A model generated the notes under the pieces. That model searched no databases and had not been told where the DNA came from. It saw only the letters and a list, made by a program, of their open reading frames with translations. Positions 47,195-58,828 of a stretch of DNA of 64,000 nucleotides are shown here, piece after piece. A program made the position numbers and the translations under genes. The stretch spans positions 1-64,000 of the forward strand of contig JAXBDG010000028.1 in assembly GCA_036320915.1 (NCBI GenBank), read 5' to 3'. Source of the DNA: Linnemannia elongata (lineage: Eukaryota; Mortierellomycota; Mortierellomycetes; Mortierellales; Mortierellaceae). Positions within the stretch are counted from its first letter, which is position 1. Each line of letters opens with the position of its first letter.

Positions 47195-49394
47195 ATGTCT
47201 ACCCTCACAAATCATCATAGCTCCATCTTTGACATCCCCCTCATTCTCGACACTATCTGCAACCACCTCTCGAAGTTTGACATTCCAGTCCTTCTGCAAG
47301 TCTCCCATTCCTGGTGAAACCTTTTCCGGCCGCAAGTCCCTCAATATGTCCGGTTCGTCAACACGACATGTTATCATAGACAAGCTCTCCTGGACCGTGT
47401 CGCCCTCATTCGATCCCTCACAATCGACATCTCTAATGCAGGCTGGTTTCTTAACAACCTCAAACCTTGTACCAAACTCAGTGAGCTCCACTGCGCCGAT
47501 TTGGAGAACCTACTAAAGCCACCAAAAACCAACCCAGTTGCGTTATCACCGATCGTTGACCAGACCAACAACCCACTCTTGATGATCGGGGCCAATCCCA
47601 ACCTTCATACCCTGACCTTTGAAAAAATCAATTGGCAATACCGAGCCGACCACTTCACAGAATCGGTCTTCAGGTTCCTGGTCACACACAAGTCCGCTCA
47701 CTCGACTTAAGCTCCATCTTGCTGCGATACCACATAGTTTCTTGAACAAACTTTTTCGACAGCCTTCCTGTCAGCCTCCAGGACCTCGAATTTCGTTTTG
47801 AGACTTTTTATCATACCCCTTTGGCTCGTGAGTTCCGGGACACCAGCAGATTTCAGAACAACACCACTCCCTTGTCTCAAACGACTCTGCTTGCCAGGAA
47901 AGCGCCAGAGAGTGACCTCGCACTGAGACCAGACAGCTGAGCATCCACCCCGCAATTGGCGTGCTTTCCATGAGGACCATTTCAAGAGCAGTTATGTGGT
48001 CCCCCTACTTCGAAGGATGCCACGTCTCCGGGAATTCGTCTTGAGGAAGTTTCACGGAAGAGGGAAGGAAGTGATGCAAGCCTTGGTGGACTTCTGTCCG
48101 GACCTAGAAATCATCGACCTTTATATAAATGAGAGTCAGGATAGCGAAGGCGGCGGGGTTACCACTGGGCCATTGAGAGGGTCATTTGCCCAACTGAGTG
48201 AGTTCCGGATGCAGGGATCCTGGCCTGAGGTGACTCAGTTAGATATCTCGTTGTTGGTCGCTCGGTCAAGAGACACATTAGAGGTTGTTTGGCTTCACGG
48301 CTATGATTACAGCGATTGGATACTGTCCGCTAATCCTTTTCATATCGGGACTAAGGCCGGTTGGACCCAATGCACACGACTCAAGGAACTTGTGCTCCAT
48401 ACGTGGGGTCGCAGTGGATCGCCGATGACGGATTACTGCTGGAATCTTCCAGGCATTTCGTCATCTTCCGCTGGTATCGTTGGAGAGGACGACTCGATGG
48501 TGTTTCCTCAGTTGGAGAAATTGCGTCTGACAGTCAAGGAACCATTATGGGGAGAATGCCCTGACAGGTTTTGCGGTCGCGTCCTTTGGGAGGTCGAAGG
48601 ATACTTTGATGCCGATGGTCCAGAGCACTACCCCTTCAATGACGACTGGACGGCCCCAGCAGTTGCTCTCAGGACAAAGGAGGACGATATCTGGGACCGC
48701 GAGTTGGCAGCCGACGTGTTCGAGCAGAAGCGGGTGCATCAGATGGCGTTTATTATCCATGTTCGAGAGGTATATGGCCGTATCAAGACTCTCAAACAGT
48801 TGCAGAATCTGGAGATTGAGTAGAGGGGCTGCCGGGCCGTTAGAGAAATGACGTTGGAACTAGCAGAGGAACTTTTCTACAGGACTGAGTACGATGACGT
48901 CGGCGACGATAATGTCCAGTGGCGGAAGGAGTATCCCAGAACAGCCAAGGGCTGGTGGGGGGAAATGACAAGGCCAGATCTCATCTGGCTCGGGACTGCG
49001 GAGACCCAGTTTATCGGAAGAGCGGAAACAAGCACTTATCCGAGACCGGAATCAGTTCGATTGGGCCTGGTTTTCGGATGCGCCGTACCAACGCCTTGAA
49101 AGATACGCCACAATCCTGGATCCACTCAACCAGAGGGTCGGCCGCAGCTGGGAGGACTGGATATACCTTGTGGGGCCCTGCCGTAACCACTGGAGTGTTC
49201 ACCAGTGCAGGATCATTGGAGCTTCCGGGAACCATTATGGTTGTAAAGGAAAGGACAACGTCTTGAATTATGATTGTGATGGATATGACTTTCTGGATCA
49301 GGACCATATTGTGTTCAGTCAGCAGTTTGAGCATCTGAGCCTGGGGATGACAGTAGACAAGGATGGACGTTGGAACAGCAGGAAGGCAAATTGA
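47195..49394 (+). pseudogene. F-box/LRR protein gene, broken
   Basis: ATG at 47195 starts MSTLTNHHSSIFDIPLILDT and an F-box-like helix pair (CNHLSKFDIPVLLQVSHSW) interrupted directly by TGA. The same frame then continues NLFRPQVPQYVRF and LIRSLTIDISNAGWFLNNL up to 47710. A second frame carries FFDSLPVSLQDLEFRF, and a third (47996-48823) carries LRR-like text (LREFVLRKFHGRGKEVMQAL, CPDLEIIDLYINESQD) ending LKQLQNLEIE. After an in-frame TAG the text goes on (MTLELAEELFYRTEYDDV) and, after another shift, to about 49394. The order of pieces matches an F-box/LRR protein like that at 20.5 kb, but the breaks are too many for a functional product. Confidence 0.7.
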
Positions 49395-50452
49395 GGTGCC
49401 GGCACCTCACGACGACTTCGAACAAGGAGAAGAAAATAAAATGATTGATAATTAATGTCGTATTTTGAGAAAAGGCGGAGTGTGCAAGAAAGGGTAAGAA
49501 GGGTCAAATGTCAGGTAGGTAAATATGTTGTTGCAATACCAGTATTGCTTTGATATGTTGAATGGCAAACCAAAATGGCAACAAGCAAATGGTAAAACTA
49601 ACGGCGGATAATAGGGGGAAAAAAAGTAGCAGAGGACCATTCTATTACAATGTAAGCATGTGGCCGGGGAAATAGAAAGTAAGTAACATACATCTCTGAT
49701 TCAAGCCATAGATATGTGTTACGTGATGATCTACGTGGAGGTCTTGGGGGGGGGGGGTTTGACATAGGTTGAACAAGCCGTTGGCGTCAGTACCAGGCGT
49801 GGGAGGGCTACCAGTCGAGGAAGAGGGAAAAGGGAAATATGAGATCCCTCCTGTAACTCTGTATTCAAGAGTGCGCCATCCGGCTCGACGTCCATAGCTC
49901 GGGTAGCGGCAGACAAGGAAATGGATGTATAAACGTGTGGGTGTGGTGTGTATGTGTGTGTGATGTGTGTATGTCTCTCCTCTCTCAATATCACGAATAA
50001 AAACGATTATTCTCACGACCTTCTCGGTTATAAAGAAATAAATGAGCTCTTTATGCTAAGAACTACACTATGTCAAACGATCTCACCAGTACTGCTAAGG
50101 AAAAGAACAGCACTGTGCATACCTGCTCGGTTATCAAGAAAGAAAGGTGATGTTCCTTCTGATATCGAGCAGGCTTCTTCTGTACTACTTGACTTAAAGG
50201 GGGTTCAAAGCCGCCAACACTTCCTCTCGCTCCAGCGCACCACATAGATCAAGGCCTATGGAACTTATATTTCGCGAAACATCCCCGGATGTAGGAACAT
50301 CTACACAATACATTGTCTACGCAAGAAACTGATTGCAATGGTCAAGATCCGCAAGGGCACTTGCTAGTAAAGCCCAGAGAAGACGACAAAAATTAATCAC
50401 GAAATTTTAGGGTACTGGTATGCACATGTAAGTTAAAATACCGCCCAACAAC
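49395..50452. other. Intergenic; nothing supported
   Basis: Contains a 10-G run (49747-49757) and a GTGTGTGATGTGTGTATG simple repeat near 49950. No gene seen. Confidence 0.5.
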
Positions 50453-51213
50453 TTACCAGTTCAAGAGACACTCGTGTACTAGTTGAAACTCGGTGCGCCA
50501 TGGACGCGTGTTCAGCAGATCCTGGAGGTCTTTCAGAGTTTCCACGCGTTCAAACTCATCTAGATAATCCGCCGTCTCCTTGGAGTAGGGTGAGCCATCT
50601 GGAAGATTGCTACAGATTTCAACCCAATCTTCTTCTGTAAACAGTTGCCGGGTAATTTTGTCACTCAAATCAAGCATAAACGAATGTATTGGGCTTTGTA
50701 GAGAAAATTTAGAAAGCTGCGCCCATATTTAATAAGAAAAAAGATAACGAGAAAAGGAAACAAACTTACTGAAAATCCTTCATCCGCTTTCCCGCCTCGA
50801 ACAGAATGTCTTCGACTACTGTTCCAGATTTCAGTGTCCACCTCTCCCCTAGGCTAGAGTAACGCCTCTGAAGAGACATCCTCCTATCGCCAGTAAACTG
50901 TTTACCAGTAGTCAATTAATAAGTCGGCACAGTTGAGCAAGATTACAACGTGTTTTCATCTTAATTGTTTGGAGCCCTTGCGTTTCTTTGTGGGAGATGA
51001 AGGTTCTGCGTTTGCATCGCCTTCATTGTCACGACCAATGTCATCTTCGTATGTATCGTTGGCGTTGCTGCCATGGTCGGGGCCGTCCTCATCTAGCAGT
51101 CCATAGTAGAATATAGACCTACATATTCGGGTGATATGTTGTTTTGAAGAAGGGGGAAGGGGATACAAAGGCAGATATAAAAGAAGGAACGGCCGCACAA
51201 TGGACGAGAACAA
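50453..51213 (-). CDS. Unrecognised protein, C-terminal exons
   Basis: Three protein-like blocks lie in order on the minus strand. 50956-51100 is acidic with a basic end (EDDIGRDNEGDANAEPSSP, then TKKRKGSKQLR). 50777-50900 reads MSLQRRYSSLGERWTLKSGT then VVEDILFEAGKRMKDF, ending at a GTAAGT donor. 50453-50677 reads MLDLSDKITRQLFTEEDWVE and ends FQLVHECLLNW. The middle donor/acceptor pair near 50900-50955 is not clear. The combination LKSGTVVEDI plus a C-terminal FTExDW block resembles a repeated protein class of Mortierella-like and glomeromycotan fungi with no known function. The N-terminal part is missing or unrecognised. Confidence in exact exon ends is low. Confidence 0.45.
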
Positions 51214-51890
51214 CTACAAGTAGGAGAGATGGCCTTTTTTATGTATCAATAGGTGGGGGATGAACTTATAAAGGAGACTTGAAAGGAAGAAGATTTGAGA
51301 TACTTTGATACTTCTTCCTCCCTTCAATCCTTTTTTTGTTTTTGCTTTTTTTTCTTCTTCTTTTCCTGCTGATAGCCAGCTTGATACCTTGCTGTCATAA
51401 AGTGTAGTAATTCGACATGTATGCCACCGTAATGAGAAATGTTTGTTATTTTTGTGTTTTACTTTGACACCACGTCCAATGCAGTACAACTATAGTACAA
51501 TTCAGTGGTAGAGAACAAAATTCAGTTGACCAAAGAAAAGCAAACGAATGTTCTTGAAGCACAAAGACGGAGAATACACTCGAGTCAACCAACGGCTGAC
51601 TAATTGTTCAGTGATTGTTGATAGCGCTGTCGATTTCCTTCACAGTAGCAACGGAGGTGACTTTTTGGTCATCGGCAATTGTTTCCCAGACACCTGGAGC
51701 ACTTGGAATGGGAAGGAGAAAAGGTACTATTCTAGGTCAATAGAGTAGAGATGCCAGAGCTGTAAGCTCGTCTTTTGTCGCTGTAAGAGATTCGAAATTG
51801 CCACGTTAAGCACAACTCTCAAGTGGTCGAAGTCAGGTATGGTCCAGTAAAATTTTATTTTCACGTCCTCTGTAAGAATTCAAGAGTCGA
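51121..51890. repeat. 3' flank shared by CRN copies 2 and 3
   Basis: Near-identical to 61210-61996, and from about 51476 also homologous to 42450-42843 next to CRN copy 1. It has a plus-strand frame of 66 codons at 51548-51748 that stays open in copy 3 but not in copy 1, so it is more likely conserved by recency than as a gene. Confidence 0.7.
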
Positions 51891-54327
51891 TCACTTCGTG
51901 CCAGCATTTTGTTGCACTGGGATCTGCAATCCAGGTGATTTGCCACCAGCTGCTGACTCCAGATCGATCTTCAGCACATACTGCCTCACACGTTGTATAT
52001 CAGCAGGGACGGTACGGTAAACCTTCCCCTCAGAGGTCAAGTAGTCCTGCTTCTCGAAATCGGCATACACATGACCTGGGACGACAAAAATAAGCCGAGG
52101 CTCGTCATGAGGAAGAATCCAGCGAGCTTGAATGAGGTTGTCGATAAGCTTTGAGAGCGGCAGTCCTTTGATGGGGTGGTTCTTGGATACCGTGATTTGG
52201 AATAGGTCTCTGGGGGCGAGCAGCAGATCGACACAGGCATAGTTGCAAATCTTTGGTATGCATAGTGTGCCTGCCGTGACCGGGGTAATCGTGTTGAAAT
52301 GCGTTACCTCTGGATTCCGCGGGATTTCCAAACGAGCAGACTGCCCAGTCTCGAGATCCTTGAGCTCAAAGATGTGGCCGCCCTCTCGGAAGGTACGGAG
52401 GACATATGCTTCGAACATAATACCACTAGCGCTTCCGTTGGGATCCATGACGAGCTTCTTCAACATTTGGGTGCAAGTGTCCTGACTCAGTAAAGCGGCA
52501 ACCTTCTCAGCGACGTATGTTGAAGCCCATTCCAATCGAAAGGTTTCATGATCATCCATGGGCCAACGGTGAATCAGACGGCTGCTGAAGTCTAGCGTGT
52601 CTCTTCCTTGCGAGAAGTATTGCATCAACATCACCGGGTCTTTGACTCTGTCGAGGGCTTGTTCTAGACGCTCACATGCCATGACCTTGGCACGCTCAAG
52701 GTCATTAGGACGTAGGCTTAAGTTCTAGCGATGAATTAGATCAAGGCGTAATAGAGCTGTGATTAAAATAGAAAACAGGCTGTCTGCGCATTGAATATCT
52801 CCAAAAGTAAAAGCTATTCTCAAAGAAAAGCGTTGTGGTTTGGGCCTATAAGATACCTGCATCGGCCTTTCTAGGACATATCTCGGCACGCCGCCTATCT
52901 TTGAGTAGAGTTCTTCTACCGCTTCCAAAGGAACCACCTCGAAGCCGACGACACTGATCCTGCACTTCTTCAACTCTTCCAGACTCCATGGGGCCATATA
53001 GTAACGCCATGCTACCCTTTTGTCGACGTCCTGATATTGGTGGGCTTCGGAAAATAGGGTCTTTGGCGAAGCTGAAATGACGGTCTTGGCTCGACCGAGT
53101 ACTGGATCAGGAGAGCTGTCGACAAAATACCATGTGTCGGGTAGACTGAGAAAGGGTTTAAAAGCCTCGATATTGCCGGATCGAACAGTAGAGCGCCCTC
53201 CAAAGACGTAGCATTTCGCGCTCCGTTTGGTGTGGAAAACGATTATCGGAGGGTTGTCGTCGTCGCTCTCGGCAAGAAGTCGGATGGCGAAGTACACTAG
53301 GAAGGCCGATTTGCCGATCCCAGATGTACCTGTAACAATGATATGCTTTTTCAACTTGTTCCCGGTATACGGTGTATTGTTCTCAAACGTCCCGAGGATT
53401 GTGTCGTAAAGATCTTTGTACGCCTCTCTGACATAGATATCGTTTGTATCGACGACTGGAAGTAAGATGCCGCGAGGAGCCGATAACTTGTCCATGTTTT
53501 TCATGTTGGTGTCTTGTAATGCGAGGGCAGTGCTAGACATGGAGTAGAAAGTGTCCGTCCTGTCAATCGCCTGACCAATAAAATCAAGTAGCGAGACCCT
53601 TTCTTTGTTGTCTAGACGAGAGAGGTAAACTTGGTCATCCGCCACAGCCTTCTCCGTGAGACCAGCCTCCTCAATCGCATCCATCAGCGTGTGCGGCCGA
53701 TGACGTTTTCTTGTAAAAGAGAGCCCTAGTAAGAGAAGCGACGTGCAAGAGAAGAAGAGAAGGGAGCACCCAAAAATATTAGCAACTTGTACAATGTCCA
53801 TGAATAATTGAATGAAAGCAAAGGGCTCCTTTAGACACAGCTGAAGACAAATATTCACCTGCATCTTCCTCACGGTCTCTTTTCGCAGCTATAGGAAAAA
53901 AAACATAGGTAAATAACGCAAATGGAGATCACAATAGCGTTATGCTGAGAAGTTCATGCGCAATGCGCAATTGAAAGCAAAGCGCGTTTGCATTACCTGG
54001 CAAGGGTCGCTGGACAATGACGTGAATCGTGTCCTCTGGCAAATCAGCGTCAAAGACCATGAAGAGCTTGTTGGTCGCCCTCAGTTTTTTTTTCACAGGC
54101 ACAGAGTCGAGCAGAACAGGAAGGTCGTTGTCGTCGTCGTCATGAATTGAGACGCGCCATAGAGTGAGCTTGTCAGCATCAACATCCTGAAAGTCGTTGG
54201 TCTTCTTGGACTTGATGAACTCCTTGAGGTCGCCAATTGTCTTGGAGGACTCGATCTTGACAGGGAACGCGTTGGAGGTAGCTTCTCCATCAACGAGACA
54301 GAACAGAGTGAGGTGGTTGTCGTTCAT
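51891..54327 (-). CDS. Crinkler (CRN)-type effector, copy 2 (intact, 687 aa)
   Basis: Four exons with matching phases: 53997-54327, 53859-53888 (30 nt), 52857-53725 and 51891-52724. Residues 1-110 form the ubiquitin-like CRN head (LTLFCLVDGEATSNAFPV, KTIGDLKEFIKSKK), ending in HVIVQRP, which corresponds to the HVLVVVP boundary motif of oomycete CRNs. The short exon gives a charged linker. The P-loop NTPase has Walker A GTSGIGKS at about 253-260 and a DTWYFVDSS strand. The C-terminal part has the REase-like pattern of CRN nucleases: GIMFEAYVLRTFREGG, CVDLLLAPRD and QITVSKNHPIK. Family knowledge: such proteins are modular effectors or toxins that can reach host or rival nuclei. No signal peptide is seen, so any export is unexplained. 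Start chosen at the first ATG in frame with the head. Confidence 0.85.
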
Positions 54328-54627
54328 GGGGTTGAATAAACTGAAAAATGAAAGAGAGAGATGGCAAGGGCGGGCAGAATGAAAAGAAAACAAGAGAAAA
54401 GAAAGACGTGGAAAGAAAGAAAAAAGAATGCGAGGGATAAAACAAAGGAAGTGGTGACGAAGGCGATGAAGGCGTAAGAATGGTGGCAAAGGAAAAGAAC
54501 GGGAGGTGTGAGAATGGTGGCAAAGGCGCTGAAGAAAAGGTGGGAGCGTAGTGAAGAAAGGAATAGTAAAAGTATAAAGTCAAAAAAATGGGGGTATGGG
54601 GGAGACTATGCATCATGAAATATAACG

Positions 54628-54650
54628 GTGACATCATTATTAAGTGTCAC
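54628..54650. promoter_or_regulatory. Conserved dyad upstream of CRN copy 2
   Basis: GTGACA, 11 bp, TGTCAC then ATGACGTTAG, identical to the element before copy 1 and about 300 bp upstream of the start. The duplicated block ends at about 54663. Confidence 0.45.
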
Positions 54651-54663
54651 ATGACGTTAGAAA

Positions 54664-55037
54664 GGAGATATTTTGGGGGGGGCCTTTCCGTGCTTTCTTT
54701 CCATCATAGAGCGGTAAGACTGCGGGAATCCCCACTTTCCAATCCGGCCATCGCCAGCACGTACACCTGTCAGAGTATCCACTCTGATAGTCACATGACA
54801 CGACATAGGAACGCCACCAACATTTTAGATCTTCTCTGCTGACAAATCAAGAGGTCTTCTCCTAAGAAACCTCTAGAAACCGCCACGGTTACTAGCTAGG
54901 CTCCTTACACATAAACAACCACAGTCTGTGCCTAGTGTAGCCCTCAGTTCATAACTCGCTCTTTTTATTAAACAAGTACCTTCATACAACCAGATCATAT
55001 CTAGTCGCCTGAAGCCACCTTGTTGCAAACATAACCT
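54664..55037. other. Intergenic; nothing supported
   Basis: No coding feature seen between the end of the CRN block and the TTCGAA repeat. Confidence 0.5.
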
Positions 55038-55290
55038 AGGACTCCTAATCGAATCGAATATTTCGAGTTCGATTCAATTCGAATGAAGTTGAAATATGGT
55101 GGATTCGATTCGATTTTAACACTCCCCTACTCGATTCCATCCAAATGGTCCGAATGCTTCGAGAGATGCCCTTAATTTCTGGTCAATCGAATTGTATTCA
55201 AACCATTTGATCAATTGATTCGAATGATTCGATTCGATACGGTTCGAATGGTTCGAGTGATTCGATTCGAATACGGGTCGAATGATTCGT
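55038..55290. repeat. TTCGAA-rich dispersed repeat, copy 2
   Basis: Opens with AATCGAATCGAATATTTCGA, has CACTCCCCTACTCGATTC and CTTCGAGAGATGCCCTTA in the same order as the 19.5 kb copy, and extends further with ATTCGATTCGAATACGG-type steps. Confidence 0.75.
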
Positions 55291-55989
55291 ATCGGACATG
55301 GTTACACAAAGAGTAATTTAGCTTCCCTCTTTACTTGTCCTTTGCATCCCTCCTTCGTTCTTTCCCTCATGCCCTCTACATAAACACAAGGTTTTGATGT
55401 ATGAGCGACAAACAAACAAAAGACAAATAGAATGAAAGTTGGGAATTTGGCGTTGAGAACCTCAACAAACAGATTTTTCACGTCATGGTAAAAAAGGTCA
55501 CCTCGTCCTTCTTATTTCCTTGATCTCTCACTCACTTTTCTTTGCTCGTCTGATTCAATGTCCTTCTTTCGCCTATTCCTTACCCCGCCCTCAGACATAT
55601 ATCATTTCTTCGCCCCACCTCGCTCTCATTAGCATCGCAATAGTTGCAGTTCCGCGTCCTCACGTCCTCATTTTAGGTGGCACGCGTAGTGGTCTCCTGA
55701 GTGGCTTACTAAATTTGCAACATAATTTACCCCATCCTTGACTTTGCAGTCACTGTCAAGCCCCTCGATACAAGAAGTAGGCCTCTAAAGCTCTCCAGCC
55801 TTCTCCGCTCATACAGTTTATTCAACTACTTCAACAAACCCTCCCCCTAATCCAGACGAGTGGACCGACTACAATTATGGTGGAGTCACCTGTAACCCCA
55901 TTATTGAGTGCCACATCACTGAAGCAACAGAAGCTCTTTGCGCAGCTGATGGTCGCAGGTAAGCATATTATTCACCCGACGTTGATAAT
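55291..55989. other. No supported gene
   Basis: Pyrimidine-rich. The text DEWTDYNYGGVTCNPIIECH near 55860 may be a short decayed exon. Confidence 0.35.
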
Positions 55990-56960
55990 CAATGAAAAGA
56001 AAGGGACAATGCATTTCGTTCATCTTCTGTCACACTCTTCAAATCCTCCATAGACACACAACTGTCCTGAGGGTAACTAAACAACAGCAGCTACACCCAT
56101 GCGCTTGTGTGATTATCAACTCTTCAGGCAAAGAGAGAGTTTCTCGGTTTGTAAGTCTTGGTGTTGTTCTACACCTTCTGGACTGGCCGAACCTTCTTAA
56201 GGAATCGAATATCCTATTTGATATACCTCTATCGTCCCCCTCTACCCTCTTCAATCACATACTTGTCGACATCCACCGGCGCTGGAAGCATCTGCTTCTC
56301 TGGGACCATGTCCGTCTGACCCTGGAGTTGTTGGTCGGGCGCATGGATAACGTGCTACTGAAAGGCGGGTTCCTACAAGCGACCTTTGCCTTCATCGATG
56401 GGACCTGCTTGAGAATATTCCACCCGGAGTGAATCAGCGGGATTTTTACAGCGATCACAAGCGGATGCATTGCTTGAAGTATCAAACAATCTCGGCACCC
56501 GTTGACATCATAGTTCATCTAGGCGATCCTTTCGCTGGTCGGGCACAACGACGCTGTTATACTCATCAGGTCAAACATTCGCTAACTCTCTAAGCATGCC
56601 CGCTGTCCTGCTGGCAGACAGTTGGTCGTGTATGGCGACGAGGGCTACGGTCAGTCGCCCGAGTTTCAAGCACCTTTCAGAGGCTATATCCTATCCCCTG
56701 AACAAGAAACTCGGTATGTGACCATGCGCCGTCACCATCTCTCGGCCGAATTGGCATTTGGCTTTGTCTCAATAACTTTAGCCTACCTAACTATTACCAA
56801 ATGTTGAGACTTCGTCTCTTCCCTGTTGATCACTACTACCCCGGTCGCTGTCCTTTCTGCAACCTTTTGCGATACTTTAGTATGGATAGCATCACGCAGA
56901 GTTACTCTGGAAAAGTGCTACCAGGGCCCGAGGCTTACTTCACCCCAAGAGCTTTATAAA
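55990..56960 (+). pseudogene. Harbinger/HARBI1-like DDE transposase relic
   Basis: An N-terminal piece (LFNHILVDIHRRWKHLLLWD, HVRLTLELL) leads to FAFIDGTCLRI with the first catalytic Asp (near 56398), then a shift to QRDFYSDHKRMHCLKYQTIS, which corresponds to the YSGHKRxHxLKFQ block. GDPFAGR and, in another frame, VVYGDEGYGQSPEFQAPF follow with the second Asp (near 56637). SAELAFGF and NYYQMLRLRLFPVDHYYPV correspond to the C-terminal part with the third acidic residue. At least three frame changes and several stops make it inactive. Terminal inverted repeats and a target-site duplication were not found by eye. Confidence 0.65.
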
Positions 56961-57063
56961 GTGCGACTCGAGTTGTCTATAATGAGCCTGCCTATTTTGA
57001 TCATATATAAAACACATGTGGCAACCATCCCTCGATCTGACTTCAGAATTTGAAACTCGGACG

Positions 57064-57102
<39 letters not shown>
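57064..57102. repeat. 39-base poly-A tract
   Basis: Uninterrupted A run between the Harbinger relic and the next gene. No target-site duplication is evident around it, so a retroposition origin is not supported. Confidence 0.9.
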
Positions 57103-57104
<2 letters not shown>

Positions 57105-57186
57105 TCGTGGCCAATGGAAAACCCTACTTTGTTACAGCTGCCAGTAGAAATGGGCTTGAGAATTAAGCAAGGACAGAGTGTGGCGA

Positions 57187-58712
57187 CTAGGTGAAAGGCA
57201 TATTTAATCTATTGGTATTCTCCAGCGTCGTGATCCTGTTGTCAAGGTCGCGTGTCTTCTTTCTGGTGTCTAAGACGTCAAGGTCAATCTGATTAAACTG
57301 GCCTTGCACCAGCGTGACCCGAGTTTGCACCAGAGTTAGCTGTTCTTGTACAGATTGGCTAGACTGAACGTTACGCCTTTTGAACGTCCGGAGATCGTCG
57401 TCAATGTTGTTTACCGAGTTTTGGGTTGATTGCCTGACTTGAATCATGTCCATTCTGAGTTGCCGGTTCTGCTCCTCGAGCTTTTCTACACGAGCAAGTA
57501 ATGCTGATATCCTGTCAGTCTCAGCTGCCGTTGCACGCCTCTTGAACCTTGGTGTCGGGCGCGCAAAGCCTGATGAACCTTGAGCTTGGACAGGTGACAG
57601 TGGATCCATATCCGTGGACTCACTCGCTGATGAGTGGTGTTTGTACTTGCATTGGTGGCCTCGATAGTGCTCTCAACTGAAAGGACTCTCTTTGACGAAG
57701 AATATCCGGCTGCATGATCGACGGTTCGCCAGTTCGCTGACTAGGGCCGGGACGCGCGTCGGAGATCCGATGAATTGGTGTAGGAGTCGATTCTGAAGGA
57801 ACGACAGGGGGCGGCCGTGAGTCGGAGCCATCGTCGGCGTCATCGTCGGCATCTTCGTCGGTATCATTTGTGATCCTTACTCCAGGATCCTCGTCCGCCT
57901 CGTCTATTACTTGCGACGCTCGCTTCTTTCCGGTCAAGGTACCAAGCATGGCGTCCATAACCTGTTGCTCGACAGCCTGGGCCTCCGATACCTGCTGCTT
58001 CTTCACCTCGCTCTTCGCCGCCTGCTGTCGATTCTCGCGATCCCGTAACTCTCTGTCACTCTCGACCAGGCTCTGTGCCATATCCGACATCCGCGTATCT
58101 GTCCATGTGAATCCCGTCGCCATTACGAGAAAATCACTCAGTGCTTTTCGCTCTTTGATGATTCTCTCATAGAGCGATACCAGAGCTAGAGGCGTCACAC
58201 CTCGTAGGGATGGCTCGATTGATCCAAGTTCTGCTGCCAATTCTTTAAACGAAGCGCTGTCCTTCGTGAAGCCAAACTGATAGGCCTCATCTTGCAGGTG
58301 GGCCTTCTCTGGAATGCGATTATGAAGAAAAAGCACCGCCTTGAAGATGTTCTCACAGTTTGTGCAAGAGTTGTTCAACTGCAGGGAGCGAAACGGTCCG
58401 TTCGAGGAGACTTCTCGACTGGCGGCATTGTAGGTATCACTGGCAGCTATGAACACAGAGAAGAACGTGGCAAGAATAAATACGATGAAAGACATTTTGG
58501 TTCAAGGCAAATCATAGACTTGGCAAGAAATACGAACATGGCGTAACAGTTCTTCGCATCAGTTCATCAGCATTCGGCGGGTCTTTGAAAACCTTGAGGT
58601 AGTGGTCGCGTTTTTGATACGCGGAGGCATTGGGCGAGAGCTCTAGCTTCCTCGATGGCTTAAAGTCCAGCACTCCACAGTACGTTGCATTACTCCGTGT
58701 TCTCGTGGTCAT
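57187..58712 (-). CDS. Unrecognised coiled-coil protein of an expanded fungal family
   Basis: The first exon starts MTTRTRSNATYCGVLDFKPS and carries RKLELSPNASAYQKRDHYLK up to about 58530. After an intron ending TGTTCATAG the frame is open from about 58445 to 57620. It contains NCENIFKAVLFLHNRIPEKA, a Cys pair in SCTNCE, and EPSLRGVTPLALVSLYERII, then a Glu/Gln/Lys-rich coiled coil and an Asp-rich disordered tail. A following frame (57187-57609, another phase) has a basic patch (RPTPRFKRRATAAE) and a long heptad-like coiled coil (ISALLARVEKLEEQNRQLRM). The two may be joined by an intron near 57620-57640 or by a shift. I recognise this layout as recurrent in Mortierella-like genomes but know no function for it. 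Confidence 0.55.
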
Positions 58713-58828
58713 GATGGAGAGGAATGGTATTGAAATGAGCAAACGTCAACTATGAATATGATCGTTTTTATCACGTGATTGCTACTCTCCTTCCATATTG
58801 AGGTGCATTATGCGCCCTTGTTGAGCGT

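Noticed and set aside
51548..51748. 66-codon plus-strand frame downstream of CRN copies 2 and 3
   Set aside because: It is kept only between very recent copies and broken in copy 1, so conservation reflects duplication age.
57064..57102. Poly-A tail of a retroposed gene
   Set aside because: The upstream sequence is a DDE transposase relic with no target-site duplication visible; it is treated as simple sequence.
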